A program made the position numbers and the translations under genes. A DNA stretch of 18,020 bases, from contig MU631614.1 of assembly GCA_026770615.1 (NCBI GenBank), positions 154,757 through 172,776 of the forward strand, in the 5' to 3' direction. This DNA is from Pavlovales sp. CCMP2436. Lineage: Eukaryota > Haptophyta > Pavlovophyceae > Pavlovales. Positions 7,347 to 16,058 of this stretch are shown here, piece after piece (within the stretch, counting starts at the first letter, position 1; each line of letters starts with the position of its first letter). The notes beneath the pieces are model-generated. The model had not been told where the DNA came from. It was given only the letters and a program-made list of their open reading frames with translations, and made no database searches.

Positions 7347-8892
7347 TCACGGCGTGGGGACTGCAGCCACATGGTGCATGATGACGTCGACGTGCCGATG
7401 GAAAATCGTCGCCGTGGTCGCCTTGGTCATGATGTCCGCGCGGTTGAGATCGGTGTGGACCTTTATGACCTTGATCAAGCCATTCTCGTGCGCCACACGG
7501 ACGTAGTGAAACTTCACATCGATGTGTGCTTTGATCGTTTGTGATGGACCGGGTTCTTGACCAGGTCGATCGTGCCCTGGTTATCCTCGTAGATGGTGGT
7601 GGGGCCTGTCTCCGGCTGATGGAGGAAAGACGCCAGCCCTCGAAGATAAGCCAGCTCGCGGCAGCACTCGCTGAGGGCGATGTACTCGGACTCGCAAGTC
7701 GAGAGTGCAATGACCGACTGCAGGCTTGAATGCCACGCGATGGGCGTGCCGTTGTACATAACTATGTACCCGGTAGTGGAGCACCGCTCCACTCTGTCGT
7801 TGGCCCAGTTGGCGTCAGCGAACGCCGAGAGGCCGGGATGTACACTGTCCGCTTCCCAGCGAAAGAGCAGTCCTAGGCGCAGGGTGCCCTTCAGGTACCT
7901 CAGCACCCTCTTGGCGCTGAGCATATCGCACACCCTTGGTGTGCTTATTCGCCTTGCCAGCGAGTTGATGGCGTGCGCCAGGTCGGGTCGGCATGTCGTC
8001 ACGGCGAACATGATCGCATCCGTGATCTCCTGGTACGTCTTCAGGTCTTTCTTGTTGAGCAATTGCTCATCAGGCTCGGCGAAGTTGTCCTTCTCGGCCT
8101 TCGGCGTCCGGGCCGGCTTGCTCTCGGCCATGCCGAATCTGTCGAGGATCCCCCTGAGATAAGTCTCTAGGTGCATGTACATCCCTCTGGGGGTGTATTC
8201 GAACTGTGCGCCCAGAAAATTTACAAGCTCGTCCTGCACCTTAAGGGTGTAGTGCTTTGCAAGGTCTGCCGCGAGCTTGTCGATTGCCTTCGGGTTACCC
8301 GTCAGGTTGAGCAAATGTAGGTCGTCTACGAAGTTGCCGGCGATGATCACGCCTCCACACGGTGCAATCTTGATGAAGATACACGCTGCGCCCTCACAGG
8401 GCACGAATCCACGTTCAAGCAAGCGTGCTTGATTGTGTCGGTACCATGCGCGGCCCGACTGTTTGAGACCCATCTGTGCTTTGATGGCCTCAGCAACGGC
8501 GATGTACCCCGGCGGGGCCGTCGTCTGCGCCACATAGCCAGCTGGCAGGACGAACAGAGGGCGATCTCCCTCCTCAATGTTGGACGTCAGGTAGGCGTCC
8601 GAGCTATCTCCTTTCCAGAAGATCTTGACCTCGGCGTGCATCAGATTGGGTCGGCGCTTGCCGTCCATCTTGGCACCAATCGCCAGGAGAAGACGAACTT
8701 GCTCGTTCCAGATGGCGGGAGAAAACACCTCGGTGTAATCAATTTCCTCACGCTGGTAGTTGCCCATCACCACCATGCGTGCCTTCCAACGGGTGATCTC
8801 ACACGTCTTGTCCGACTTGGCCTCGTAGATCCTTTGTGACGGCAGTACTCTGGTACCAGCCTTCACCACCTTTCGTTAAGGTGTTGAGGTCT
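7347..8892 (-). pseudogene. copia reverse transcriptase and RNase H
   Basis: The frame ending at 7514 (451 codons) carries the RT core: WKARMVVMGNYQ, a motif A-like GDSSDAYL (Asp about 88), GLKQSGRAWY, and FVDD at 180-183 in place of the usual YVDD. RNase H follows with FADANWAND (Asp 351), STCESEYIALSE (Glu 394) and YEDNQG (Asp 428). The frame derails after HHKRSKH through an extra CA in a CACACA run near 7520. One frame over it resumes as HIDVKFHYVR and runs to TGA 7347-7349, the natural end. At the 5' side a TGA (8892-8894) and a one-base shift separate it from the preceding segment. At least three lesions make it non-functional. Confidence 0.92.
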
Positions 8893-9392
8893 CAATGCGT
8901 TACCAGGCTGGACTCCATCGCCTCACGCCACTTGTCTGCGTTGGGCGATGCTCTCGTCTGGCGGAAGTTGCGCGGGAGGGTGACCGGGACCCCCTTGTGC
9001 GTGATGCCTATTGCCGCTCGGGCAGACGCTAGCTCAGTGGTCTTGGCCTTGCTCCTCGAAGCCCTGTCCCGCCTCTGCGGGTCGTGCCCCTTGGGCAGAG
9101 CTTGGATCGGGTTCGCCTCGACGAGGCCCGTCTCCTTCTCTCTTTCCAACATTCTTGCTCGCACGCTTGTGAGGCCATCACGACGGTCCAGTTCCTCCTC
9201 CGTGTCTTTACCGCTCGTGCTCGAATCGTCATCCGAGTAGAGGATTGGTCTATCAACGGTGGCAGAGCCTTTGTCGGTGGCCGTCACAGGCTTGACGGTG
9301 GTCGTTTTGACCTGCTTGTTGGAGTCGTGCGAAATGGGAGCTTGGTCGCTCCTCTTCTCGTTCGAGATCCCCTCGAACGAGTCGATGTTCAC
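8892..9392 (-). pseudogene. copia IN-RT linker and start of RT
   Basis: It contains a low-complexity acidic linker (DDDSSTSGKDTEEELDRRDG) and then PRNFRQTRASPNADKWREAMESSL, the conserved lead-in to copia RT in which the enzyme begins around KWREAM. It ends at TGA 8892, but DLNTLTK continues in the same frame beyond the stop before shifting into the RT frame. Upstream its frame remains open to about 9460 (IHTYWRVNIDSFEG), so the true segment is longer than the GTG-started 9392 limit. Confidence 0.82.
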
Positions 9393-9435
9393 CCTCCAAT
9401 AAGTGTGTATTCCCCCCGCGACCAGCGCTCTCTCG

Positions 9436-9590
9436 TCAATCTGTACGTGCCGAGAGAATCACCGTGCCGTCTGCGAAGAGGACGATGCACCCAAGGATCA
9501 AGCGCATGGAATCTCCATATTGCACGCCATCCCGTCCGTAGCCCAGAATAAATCCCCGTTCCATCGGGAGGCCGAGCTTGCCGCTTTCTT
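9436..9590 (-). pseudogene. copia integrase C-terminal tail
   Basis: SGKLGLPMERGFILGYGRDGVQY matches the GKL...G..LGY motif that ends copia integrases, followed by FADGTVILS. A shift near 9455 moves the frame into the linker of the next segment. Upstream of about 9590 the similarity stops and sequence of the fold-back element takes over. The catalytic DDE core and zinc finger are missing. Confidence 0.72.
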
Positions 9591-10034
9591 TCGGGCCGGG
9601 CCGATCGTCGCGGGACAGCGGCTGAAGAGCGACGAGCTCCTGCGAGACGGCGAGCAGCTGAAAAGCGGCTGCGAGCGTTGTAGCCTTTCCGACGACTTTC
9701 TGATGCAACTGTGCAGCAGAAGAGGGATTCTTTGCCGAAGGAATTCATCTTGGCGACGCCAAGCGTGGCTGCCGACGTTCGGTAGTCGCCGACCCATCGG
9801 GATGGCGCGGCGACCGAGCGCGCGCGTGCATGTGGGAATGACCTGACGTTTCCTCACCAAAGACATATTAAGCTTTTGCTGCGCAATAACAAAACACACA
9901 CATATATACACATATATTGACTGATAGGGATTCAAGCTGGCGTCTGACTGTTCTGAATGTTTTGCTGGTCTGAGCGCTGCGTCGCCCATTGCCTGCTGCG
10001 TGCCTTAGTCGGCTGCGCTGGCTTGGGCGCCACC

Positions 10035-10487
10035 GCGCGTGCCATATATAATTCGCAATCCTGAAACGGCCGGATCGTGCCCCGTCGCTTCCTAGCGACA
10101 CGCCGACGGTGAGACCACCAATGAACTCGCTCGCTCGCGCTCGGCCGGACGGCCTCGCGTTGCCTGGTTTGGCTCCTACGGCTTCTTCTTCAACTAGTCC
10201 TTCCACCGCACCCCCGCGCGGCGGCCCGCGCCCTGCACGCGCAAACAAGTTCTCGACCGACGGTGGGGTCACCAATGGACTCGCTTGCTCGCTCACTGTC
10301 GGGCGGCCCCGCGTTGCGCAGCGACTCCAGCGCTTTGCTTTCGGCTTCCTCATCATCCACCACTTCTACCAACTCTCCACTTTGGCGTAGCGCGTAGGAG
10401 CCTGCGTCGGAGCGCTAAGATCAGCCTGACTTCTTGAACTTGAAACGTATCGCCAGCCCGAACCTTCCTACATTAGTATGTATATAT
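10035..10487. repeat. Loop of fold-back element with imperfect ~156-bp direct repeat
   Basis: The block beginning near 10100 (CGACGGTGAGACCACCAATG) recurs near 10258 (CGACGGTGGGGTCACCAATG), followed in both by an ACTCGCTxGCTCGC stretch and a GCGTTGC. Minus-strand frames are open across it and give similar repeated peptides, but there is no recognisable domain, so no CDS is called. Confidence 0.6.
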
Positions 10488-10598
10488 GGTGGCGCCCAAG
10501 CCAGCGCAGCCGACTAAGGCACGCAGCAGGCAATGGGCGACGCAGCGCTCAGACCAGCACAACATTCAGGACAGTCAGACGCCAGCTTGAATCCCTAT

Positions 10599-10604
10599 CA
10601 TATA

Positions 10605-10656
<52 letters not shown>
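10599..10656. repeat. (TA)n microsatellite
   Basis: An almost pure TA run in the right arm of the fold-back element, with one TACATA interruption. The left arm has only a short TATATACACATATA at the matching place, so the tract expanded in this arm. It offers many TA target sites, and MITE copy 3 lies at its right end. Confidence 0.95.
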
Positions 10657-10658
<2 letters not shown>

Positions 10659-10824
10659 CAGGGGATCGCGGGCAATAAGAACGGCGCTTTTTAAGGCTGA
10701 GGCTGAGTTTCTTAGCAAATTACAAACAAGCTATGCTTAAATTTGTTTAAATTACGTAAACACAATGCAAAAAAAGAGGCTCAGTTTTTTAACACGACGG
10801 CTTCTTATTGCCCGCGATCCCCTG
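10659..10824. mobile_element. MITE copy 3, 166 bp, best-preserved copy
   Basis: It is flanked by TA at 10657-10658 and 10825-10826. The first 23 bases, starting CAGGGGATCGCGGGCAATAA, are a perfect inverted match of the last 23. Inside, GAGGCTGAGTTTCTTAGC and GAGGCTCAGTTTTTTAAC form the family's direct repeat. The near-perfect ends suggest it is the youngest of the three. It sits inside the fold-back element, so it is the last event of the nest. Confidence 0.96.
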
Positions 10825-11116
10825 TATATACATATGTCGTTATTGCGCAGCAATAAATGAATACGTCGGTGGCGAGGAGATGGCAGGTCATTTCCGCACA
10901 CGTCGATTGGTTGCCGTGCCCAGCGCGTCGGTGACTACCGCAGCCCGCACGGCGGGCAGCCACGCTTGGCGCCACCAAAGATGGAAATTCTGCCCTCGCT
11001 TATTCGGCGATTACAGGCTTTTTCCGGCGCCAGTTACGGAACTGATTAATGCCGGCCACCATCCAGCCGGCCCAATCAGCTCCGCCTGCTCAGCTCACTT
11101 CCTCCGCCATGCTTTT

Positions 11117-11235
11117 CGTCGCGCTTTGTCGCATTTCGCCGTCGCGCAAGAACTCGTCGCTCGTCACGATATTCGCCAAGTTCTCCGTCGCACTTCGTCG
11201 CGCTTCGCCTTCGCGCAAGAACTCATCGCTCTTCA
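11117..11235. repeat. Two 50-bp direct repeats, 69 bp apart
   Basis: 11117-11166 and 11186-11235 share CGTCGC(G/A)CTT.GTCGC and TCGCGCAAGAACTC(G/A)TCGCTC. The 69-bp spacing is a multiple of three, and in one plus frame both encode a FA(V/F)AQEL(V/I)A-like peptide. A diverged copy occurs in reverse orientation near 9625-9660, supporting that the fold-back arms reach this far. Confidence 0.7.
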
Positions 11236-11284
11236 AGGAGTCGGACTCTTGTCGACTGCTCCATTCCAACGACATATAGTTTAA

Positions 11285-11443
11285 TCGCCTTAGCGACATT
11301 TATAAATAAATATATGTTTATGTATAATAAATGACAGTGCAGTTCTTATCAGGTGTTCAGCATCAACAGATTCAATGTTAAACGCCTGGCCTCAGCGTGC
11401 GCGGCAATCGTGCAGAGCGGCGCAACACGCCAATAGTAGTGAG
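11285..11443. other. AT-rich spacer downstream of homeobox gene
   Basis: Short gap between the fold-back element and the end of the homeobox gene (minus strand). It is AT-rich on the left (TATAAATAAATATATG) and may hold the 3' untranslated region. No gene seen. Confidence 0.4.
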
Positions 11444-12280
11444 TCACACGGTGATGCTGTCGAGCACGGCGAGCACATCACCGATGTTGAGGGTGGTCAC
11501 GTCCAACTCGTTGAGCGACTTGCCTCCTAGCGCGTACTGTGAGGAGCTCGCACCGTCGAGGCTGATGGTGACGCTGCAGAGGAGTAGCGACGGGTCCTCA
11601 CAGTACTCGGGGCACGCGAGCTGCTGGTCGAGGAAGAGCGTCTGGAAGGAAGGGCTGCCGAACATCAGCCCGATGTCCTCCTCGGGCCTGGGCTAGTTGC
11701 GCATCTGGCTGCGCGCGCTGTTGGTCAGGGACGGAGCGCAGCTCGCGAGCGAGACATCGAGGGAAGATGAGGATGGCACAGGGAGCACGATGGCGAGGAT
11801 CTTCCTAGTCTTGGCGGCACGCACGCCGTCCTTGCTCTTGGTGCTGAGGCGCTGGCGGCGATTCTGAAACTAGATGCGGACCTTCGGCACGTCAAATGGA
11901 AGCATACAAGGGACCCCGAGAGGGAGAGTCAGTCAGGCGGACACGGACGAGGGAGAGTCTGTAAGGCGAGCAGGGGAGCCAGTGGTGCGGGGCGTGGTTT
12001 GCGGGTGTGCACACCACCGCCCACTCTGCTTGCGTGTGCGCGCGCAGCAGAGGGGCAGGGGCGTTGCTCGCTCGACGCAGCGCGTGACGCGCGCGGTGGG
12101 TGGGCTCACCTGGCGCGGAGCGAGTCCGAGGGAGAGGCTGAGCTTAAGGACGGTCGGGGTGCCCGACATGATGTTGGCGGCGAACGTGCTCTCAAGCGCT
12201 GCCTTCGCTTCCAAGGTAGGCTTCCAGCGGCGGCGCGTCTGGGTCGTGCCAGCCGCGCCGTTCGTGTTGCGCTGCGGCAT
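11444..12280 (-). pseudogene. Homeobox gene, two exons, Trp48 codon is TAG
   Basis: Exon 1 (12280-12110) encodes RRRWKPTLEAKAALESTF...LSLGLAPRQ; exon 2 starts at 11881 with VRI, a stop, then FQNRRQRLSTKSK. Aligned to the 60-residue homeodomain without gaps, L16, F20, L38, L40, R43, Q44, F49, N51 and R53 are all canonical. The intron (12109-11882, 228 bp, CAG|GTGAGC to AAG) falls between residues 44 and 45, a common homeobox intron site. Position 48, the near-invariant Trp of the recognition helix, is TAG (11870-11872). A second TAG (11693-11695) precedes the C-terminal part (DQQLACPEYCED, LNELDVTTLNIGDVLAVLDS), which stays in the same frame to TGA 11444; an intron could skip that one. The frame is open upstream to an ATG at 12460. 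The product would be a DNA-binding regulator; as written it is truncated. Confidence 0.82.
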
Positions 12281-12479
12281 CGGTTGTCGAGTGCGGAGTG
12301 GCGAGAGGAAGCGGGTGTGGCTGCACGGGCAAACACGTTGCGAGCGTCGGTACAGTTGGAACCAAAGTTTGTAGATTACGTATTCTAGTTTGTTTATAGC
12401 AGCCAATTTAGAACGAGTTGCATGTTCAAACAATCGTGTTTCGGCTATACCCAGTTCCAAACCCTAACATCTGGAATAT

Positions 12480-12559
12480 GGAAGCTGTGATGTACGCCCG
12501 AATAAGGAGCCAGTAGAAAGGAAGCTGTGATGCACGCCCAACAAAGCAGCCAGTAGAAA
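12480..12559. repeat. 40-bp tandem duplication
   Basis: 12480-12519 and 12520-12559 are near-identical 40-bp units beginning GGAAGCTGTGATG and ending CCAGTAGAAA, with a handful of mismatches. They lie just upstream of the homeobox gene, in its likely 5' region. Confidence 0.95.
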
Positions 12560-13082
12560 GAGTGTGAGAGAGAGGCTCCCAAATCACACTGCTACGCACA
12601 CGACGTCACGAGGAAAGCAGGATCAGAATTGAGCCCGCTACGCATAGGTCCATTATTGATCCGAGTGATTTCTCAACGCTTGCATCCTGTGGAGACCCGT
12701 TAGGGGACGGACGTATTTCTAAATATTCACACACATAATAACAGTATCGGCTCCTCATACATACGAAAGTCGGAAAGAGCAATCCAGTAATAATTGCACA
12801 CATATGAAGCTCAAAACAAACAAAGGACACAATGGGAGATTACCTTATAAACTAACTCTTTTTTAATGATTGATACATATGTATACACAAATGAACTAGT
12901 TATATAGTACGCGATGTGTGAACATCATCCGTAGAAATATGTTTCTGGAAAGGTCTCTATCGGACTCAATTGTTGAGCAACACGGTTCCAGGATGGACCT
13001 TCCTTGAGCATACGGATGGATACCGTATCACCGCTGAGAAAACTGCAGCGCCGCCACACGGCTGTCAGACCGAGCCTAACGT
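12560..13082. other. Intergenic region without a supportable gene
   Basis: AT-rich, about 520 bp, between the homeobox gene's 5' side and the 3' end of the polyQ gene, both minus-strand. A 74-codon minus frame at 12606-12830 has no recognisable features and is not called. It probably combines the polyQ gene's 3' UTR with the homeobox promoter. Confidence 0.4.
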
Positions 13083-14621
13083 TTAATAGTCGTAGTAATA
13101 TTGGCCGGGGCGGTGCTGCTGCGCGTAGTACGGCCGAAACATGCCTGGGTGATGGAGCTCCGGGTTTAGGGGTCCGTCCATGCGCACGTATGGTGTTGAG
13201 CCATCGCGCTGCTGCTGCTGCTGCTGGTAATGCTGCTCGTGCTGGTGCTGCTCCTGCTGCTCCATCTGCTGCATCTGCACCTGCTGCTGGTGCTGGTGCT
13301 GCTCCTGCTGCTGCATCTGCTGCATCTGCATCTGCTGTTGCTGTTGCTGCTGCTTCTGCTGCTGCTGATACTGCTGCTGCGGCTGCGGCGGCTGCTGTTG
13401 CTGGTGGTGGTGCTGTGGCTGCTGCTGCGGGGAGTAGCCGTGGTGGTGTGCAGCGTAGCCATCAGGGAGCCGCGTCCCATACTCGAACTCTAAGCGTGCG
13501 TACTGCTCCGGATGCGGGTAAGAGTTGTCGGAAGAATACTGGCGGTGCATCAGCCCGGGAGCGGCATAGAAGGAGGTCGGCGTCATGCGATAGGAGGGCT
13601 GTGCGTACGTCTGCGCGTAGTGGGTATAGTGTGGCATGGGCTGGGGCTGCATGTAGTCGTATGCAGGAGTCGCCTGGACCTCATCCCAGCCGAGGACCGC
13701 GCGGAGCTCGCGGTAGGCTGCGGAGTACGCTTGGTCGTCGTAACGTTCGACATCGCGAATAGCAGCGTCGTGCCTACGCAGCGGCTTGCGCCCGCAGCTC
13801 CGCTCCCCATTGAAAGCGCCCTGCGCTGAGCCATCGGCGGCAGGCGCAAAGCCCGGGCCGTCGGCACGTGCATCCTCCGCGGGCGGTACGGGCATGCTCG
13901 TGGCGTGGCCACGAGTGTTGCGCGCAGCAGCCTTTAGAACCACGCGCTCTCCTCCCAGCCAGAAGTGCTGCCCGAGGTTCACCGAGAAGGTGCGCGACGA
14001 AGGCGCGCGTTTGCCGTCGAAAGCCAGCGCCTGCGGTGTCAGCAGTGAGGGCTTGCTTGCGTCAACGCACGGTACAGCCCCTCCGGCTGCGCGAGAGTAC
14101 AGCTGAGGAGACCCTTCGGCGGCGCGAGCGCTCAGCAGCCGAGAAGCAGTGGCTTCGGAAGAGCTCACTCGAGCCGGCGGCGGGCGACGGGCGGCGTGCG
14201 TGGGAGGTGACAGCGGGCGGCGTTCGCGGGCGGCTGCGAACGGCGGCGCGCAAAGGTGGGCAGGGATCAGCGCCTGGCTCGGCAGCTGTTCGTCGTTCCG
14301 GCTCGTTACTGCGTCGTCTTGCCTGCCGACGGGGCGTTGCCGCTTCCTCGAGAGACCGTTGATGGCGCACCGCTGATCGCCCGAGAGAGGCCAGGATGCG
14401 ATCAGGTGCCCCTCAATCTCGTCCGAGTCGCTCCGCTTGCTCGCGTTAAGGGGCTGGGAGAGGGCGGCCGCGCGCGCGCATTCCTCTACCTTTGCGCTCG
14501 GGGCGAGGAGCAATGGCGAGCAGGTATCGGCCATGGCTCTGAGCCTTGGCTGAGCTTGCGATGGTGTCCGCGCCGCAATGAGCGCCGCAATTCTATTCGC
14601 CGATTTGAAAGTTTTAGGCAC
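13083..14621 (-). CDS. Glutamine-rich, largely disordered protein, 512 aa
   Basis: It is a single open minus-strand frame. The N-terminal 200 residues are Ala/Arg/Ser/Pro-rich and disordered, with a possible nuclear signal (SRKRQRP). A short ordered-looking stretch follows around FSVNLGQHFWLGGERVVLKAA. From about residue 320 there are Tyr/Pro/Gln repeats (YMQPQPMPHYTHYAQTYAQP), then about 90 residues of Gln with His, Met and Glu punctuation (QQQEQHQHQQQ, MQQMEQQEQ) encoded by imperfect CAG repeats, and a Tyr-rich end (GQYYYDY). Such composition is typical of transcription coactivators or RNA-binding condensate proteins; the specific role is unknown. The opposite strand is also open here because of the repeat. 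The first ATG is assumed; a start at the next Met (codon 30) is equally possible. Confidence 0.6.
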   Translation of the reverse strand: MPKTFKSANRIAALIAARTPSQAQPRLRAMADTCSPLLLAPSAKVEECARAAALSQPLNASKRSDSDEIEGHLIASWPLSGDQRCAINGLSRKRQRPVGRQDDAVTSRNDEQLPSQALIPAHLCAPPFAAARERRPLSPPTHAARRPPPARVSSSEATASRLLSARAAEGSPQLYSRAAGGAVPCVDASKPSLLTPQALAFDGKRAPSSRTFSVNLGQHFWLGGERVVLKAAARNTRGHATSMPVPPAEDARADGPGFAPAADGSAQGAFNGERSCGRKPLRRHDAAIRDVERYDDQAYSAAYRELRAVLGWDEVQATPAYDYMQPQPMPHYTHYAQTYAQPSYRMTPTSFYAAPGLMHRQYSSDNSYPHPEQYARLEFEYGTRLPDGYAAHHHGYSPQQQPQHHHQQQQPPQPQQQYQQQQKQQQQQQQMQMQQMQQQEQHQHQQQVQMQQMEQQEQHQHEQHYQQQQQQRDGSTPYVRMDGPLNPELHHPGMFRPYYAQQHRPGQYYYDY

Positions 14622-15139
14622 TTCTGGTACATAGTGCGGGATTTTTGTTGTTTCGCTTACTACCAGAAGTTAGTTGGCCTGAGGATTCATTCTATTCTTG
14701 TTCAAAACGCTTGCAATTGCAGTTACGTTAATGGCAAATACGAACAGCTGCCCATTCTGATTAATAAAATGGGCCCGAGCAAACTTAATCGATCAAATCT
14801 CTCACACGTCTAAAAGAACTTTCAATAAAATTGGGCGAGGGACTTTTGTGGCGTGAAGAATGGACACCTTTTTTTGAGGCACAATGTCACCAGGGGAAAT
14901 GTCGGACACATCCGAGGGTACCTAGGCTTTCGCAAACGCCCAAAAGAGGTGGCGAGCTACCAGTGTCCCCTGTGCGGCGTGCAACACACGCTACTGGCGC
15001 GTGCGCGCCCACATACCAGAATCCGGCCCCCATGCTGATTGCTTTTTTTCTTTTTTTCTTTTTTACTCTTTCTTTTCTACAGCTCATAACGGATAAACAA
15101 GAGACCGCATCATCAATATGTAATCACAGTAATAGTTAG
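14622..15139 (+). other. No confident gene; possible short spliced exon region
   Basis: Two overlapping plus frames are open. One (14853-15038) includes a single CxxC knuckle (YQCPLCGVQ) but no second pair. At 15041-15082 a long pyrimidine run ends in CTACAG, a textbook plus-strand splice acceptor, with a short open stretch after it. AATAAA-type signals occur near 14763 and 14825. These could be parts of one plus-strand transcript, but no protein family is visible. Confidence 0.25.
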
Positions 15140-15900
15140 TTAGTTAGTATGACCCTTCAACACACCCGCAAGGCGTTTAGGAAGATGGCTTTCATGCATG
15201 ATATCTGTAATGGGGGGGGGCGCACTTACGCGGAGCCGCGTGAGTGCGCGCACGCACGCCTGTGGCCCCCTTCCCCCCTCCCGGCTCCGCACCACCACCA
15301 CGCTCGCAGAGGAATCTGCAACCTCATACACACCACCCGGCGCCCTCATACTGCGAAAGCAGAGCAGGAGTGTGCAGCTGTAGTGCTGCAACGCTAGGCC
15401 GCGGCATTCCAGCACGCCTCCGTTCCGGTGTGATCCCGACCATCTGGCCCCCACACTCCTAGTGAGTGCAAGCCCATTCTCGCTCAAACGTGTACACCCC
15501 CACCATCTCGGCTCGGTGAGAGTCGGGGCCTCCCCGCGCCTGGTCGGGCGGTGGAGGACTCTGCACCGGCGGCAAAGCAGTCCTGGCGGCCCATGCAGCG
15601 AGCTTGGGTCACGCTATGATGTACGCACGTGTGTCAGGGACTGCGGGAGGTATGGGAGGGGCGGGTTAGGGCAAACGCACGATATTCAGATAAGCAAATT
15701 AAGGGCAAACGTCAGCGCGGAAGAGACTGATGACGAGATGAAGCAGCACAACAGGCTGCAGCAAGCAGCACGACGGCGAAGGAGGCGACGAAGCTAAGGT
15801 GCAGCCACATACATGTGCAGGCAGGCGGTAGAAGAAGAGGTAGAAGAAGCGGCAAACGTGCAGGCGGAGCCGACCCCGCCAACCTAGTAGACACCTGTCA
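15140..15900. other. GC-rich region without a recognisable gene
   Basis: It contains a TTAG repeat (15130-15145), a G8 run at 15212, CT-rich and ACC-rich stretches, and AG-rich microsatellites near 15770-15860 (GAAGGAGGCGACGAAG, GTAGAAGAAG). Frames on both strands are open only because of base bias. Nothing else supportable is seen. Confidence 0.3.
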
Positions 15901-15942
15901 GGCTACGGAATCCAGCGTGGAGCTGGTCTGGCCGTAGACACT

Positions 15943-16058
15943 GACTGGACTATCAGTAGATGATATCCAGTCCGGGCGCAGTAACGGATTCTGGCTGTTA
16001 CGTCGGGATTTCGGTGCTCCTGCCGCCTGTTACTTTCAGTTACTGACATGCAGGAGCA
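15943..16058. repeat. Cluster of nested inverted repeats (possible structured RNA)
   Basis: Three hairpins lie side by side: GACTGGACTATC (15943-15954) against GATATCCAGTC (15962-15972), with one bulge; GTAAC/GTTAC around 15981-16001; and TGCTCCTG (16015-16022) against CAGGAGCA (16051-16058), whose loop holds two GTTACT copies. No open frame explains the region. No tRNA, snRNA or rRNA signature is recognised. Confidence 0.5.

Larger units (their letters stand above)
6920..9590 (-). mobile_element. Ty1/copia retrotransposon, 5'-truncated, decayed
   Basis: Read on the minus strand, the order is the tail of integrase, a variable linker, reverse transcriptase, RNase H, a polypurine tract (GCGGGAGGG), then the 3' LTR. 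IN-RT-RH order is diagnostic of copia. Gag, protease, most of integrase and the 5' LTR are absent. The 5' side meets the fold-back element at about 9590-9620. The element sits at the broken end of an island gene, so it arrived after the island. Confidence 0.92.
9600..11280. mobile_element. Fold-back (long inverted-repeat) element
   Basis: Positions 9922-10034 and 10488-10600 are reverse complements over 113 bp with only two mismatches by eye. Similarity continues outward more weakly: TTATTGCGCAGCAA (9880-9893 as complement; 10843-10856), the CAGGTCATT block, and CAGCCACGCTTGGCG (9757-9771 complement; 10959-10973). A 453-bp loop (10035-10487) holds an imperfect direct repeat. No transposase frame is convincing. 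It lies at the truncated end of the copia element, so it either inserted there or marks a rearrangement. Outer borders are approximate. Confidence 0.75.

Noticed and set aside
7680..8839. Plus-strand ORFs opposite the copia RT
   Set aside because: They are antisense shadows of RT/RNase H, open because of base composition.
9868..10356. Minus-strand ORF of 162 codons in the fold-back loop and left arm
   Set aside because: It crosses from loop into inverted-repeat arm and has no domain. Its repeated peptides come from the DNA repeat.
2001..12280. Stop-codon reassignment (TAA/TAG read as sense) as an explanation for many in-frame stops
   Set aside because: TGA stops also occur in the broken frames (2641, 5003, 8892), frameshifts are present, and intact island ORFs end at TAA. 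Decay is the simpler explanation for the set.
13230..13493. Poly-Leu plus-strand ORF
   Set aside because: It is the antisense reading of the CAG repeat (CTG gives Leu).
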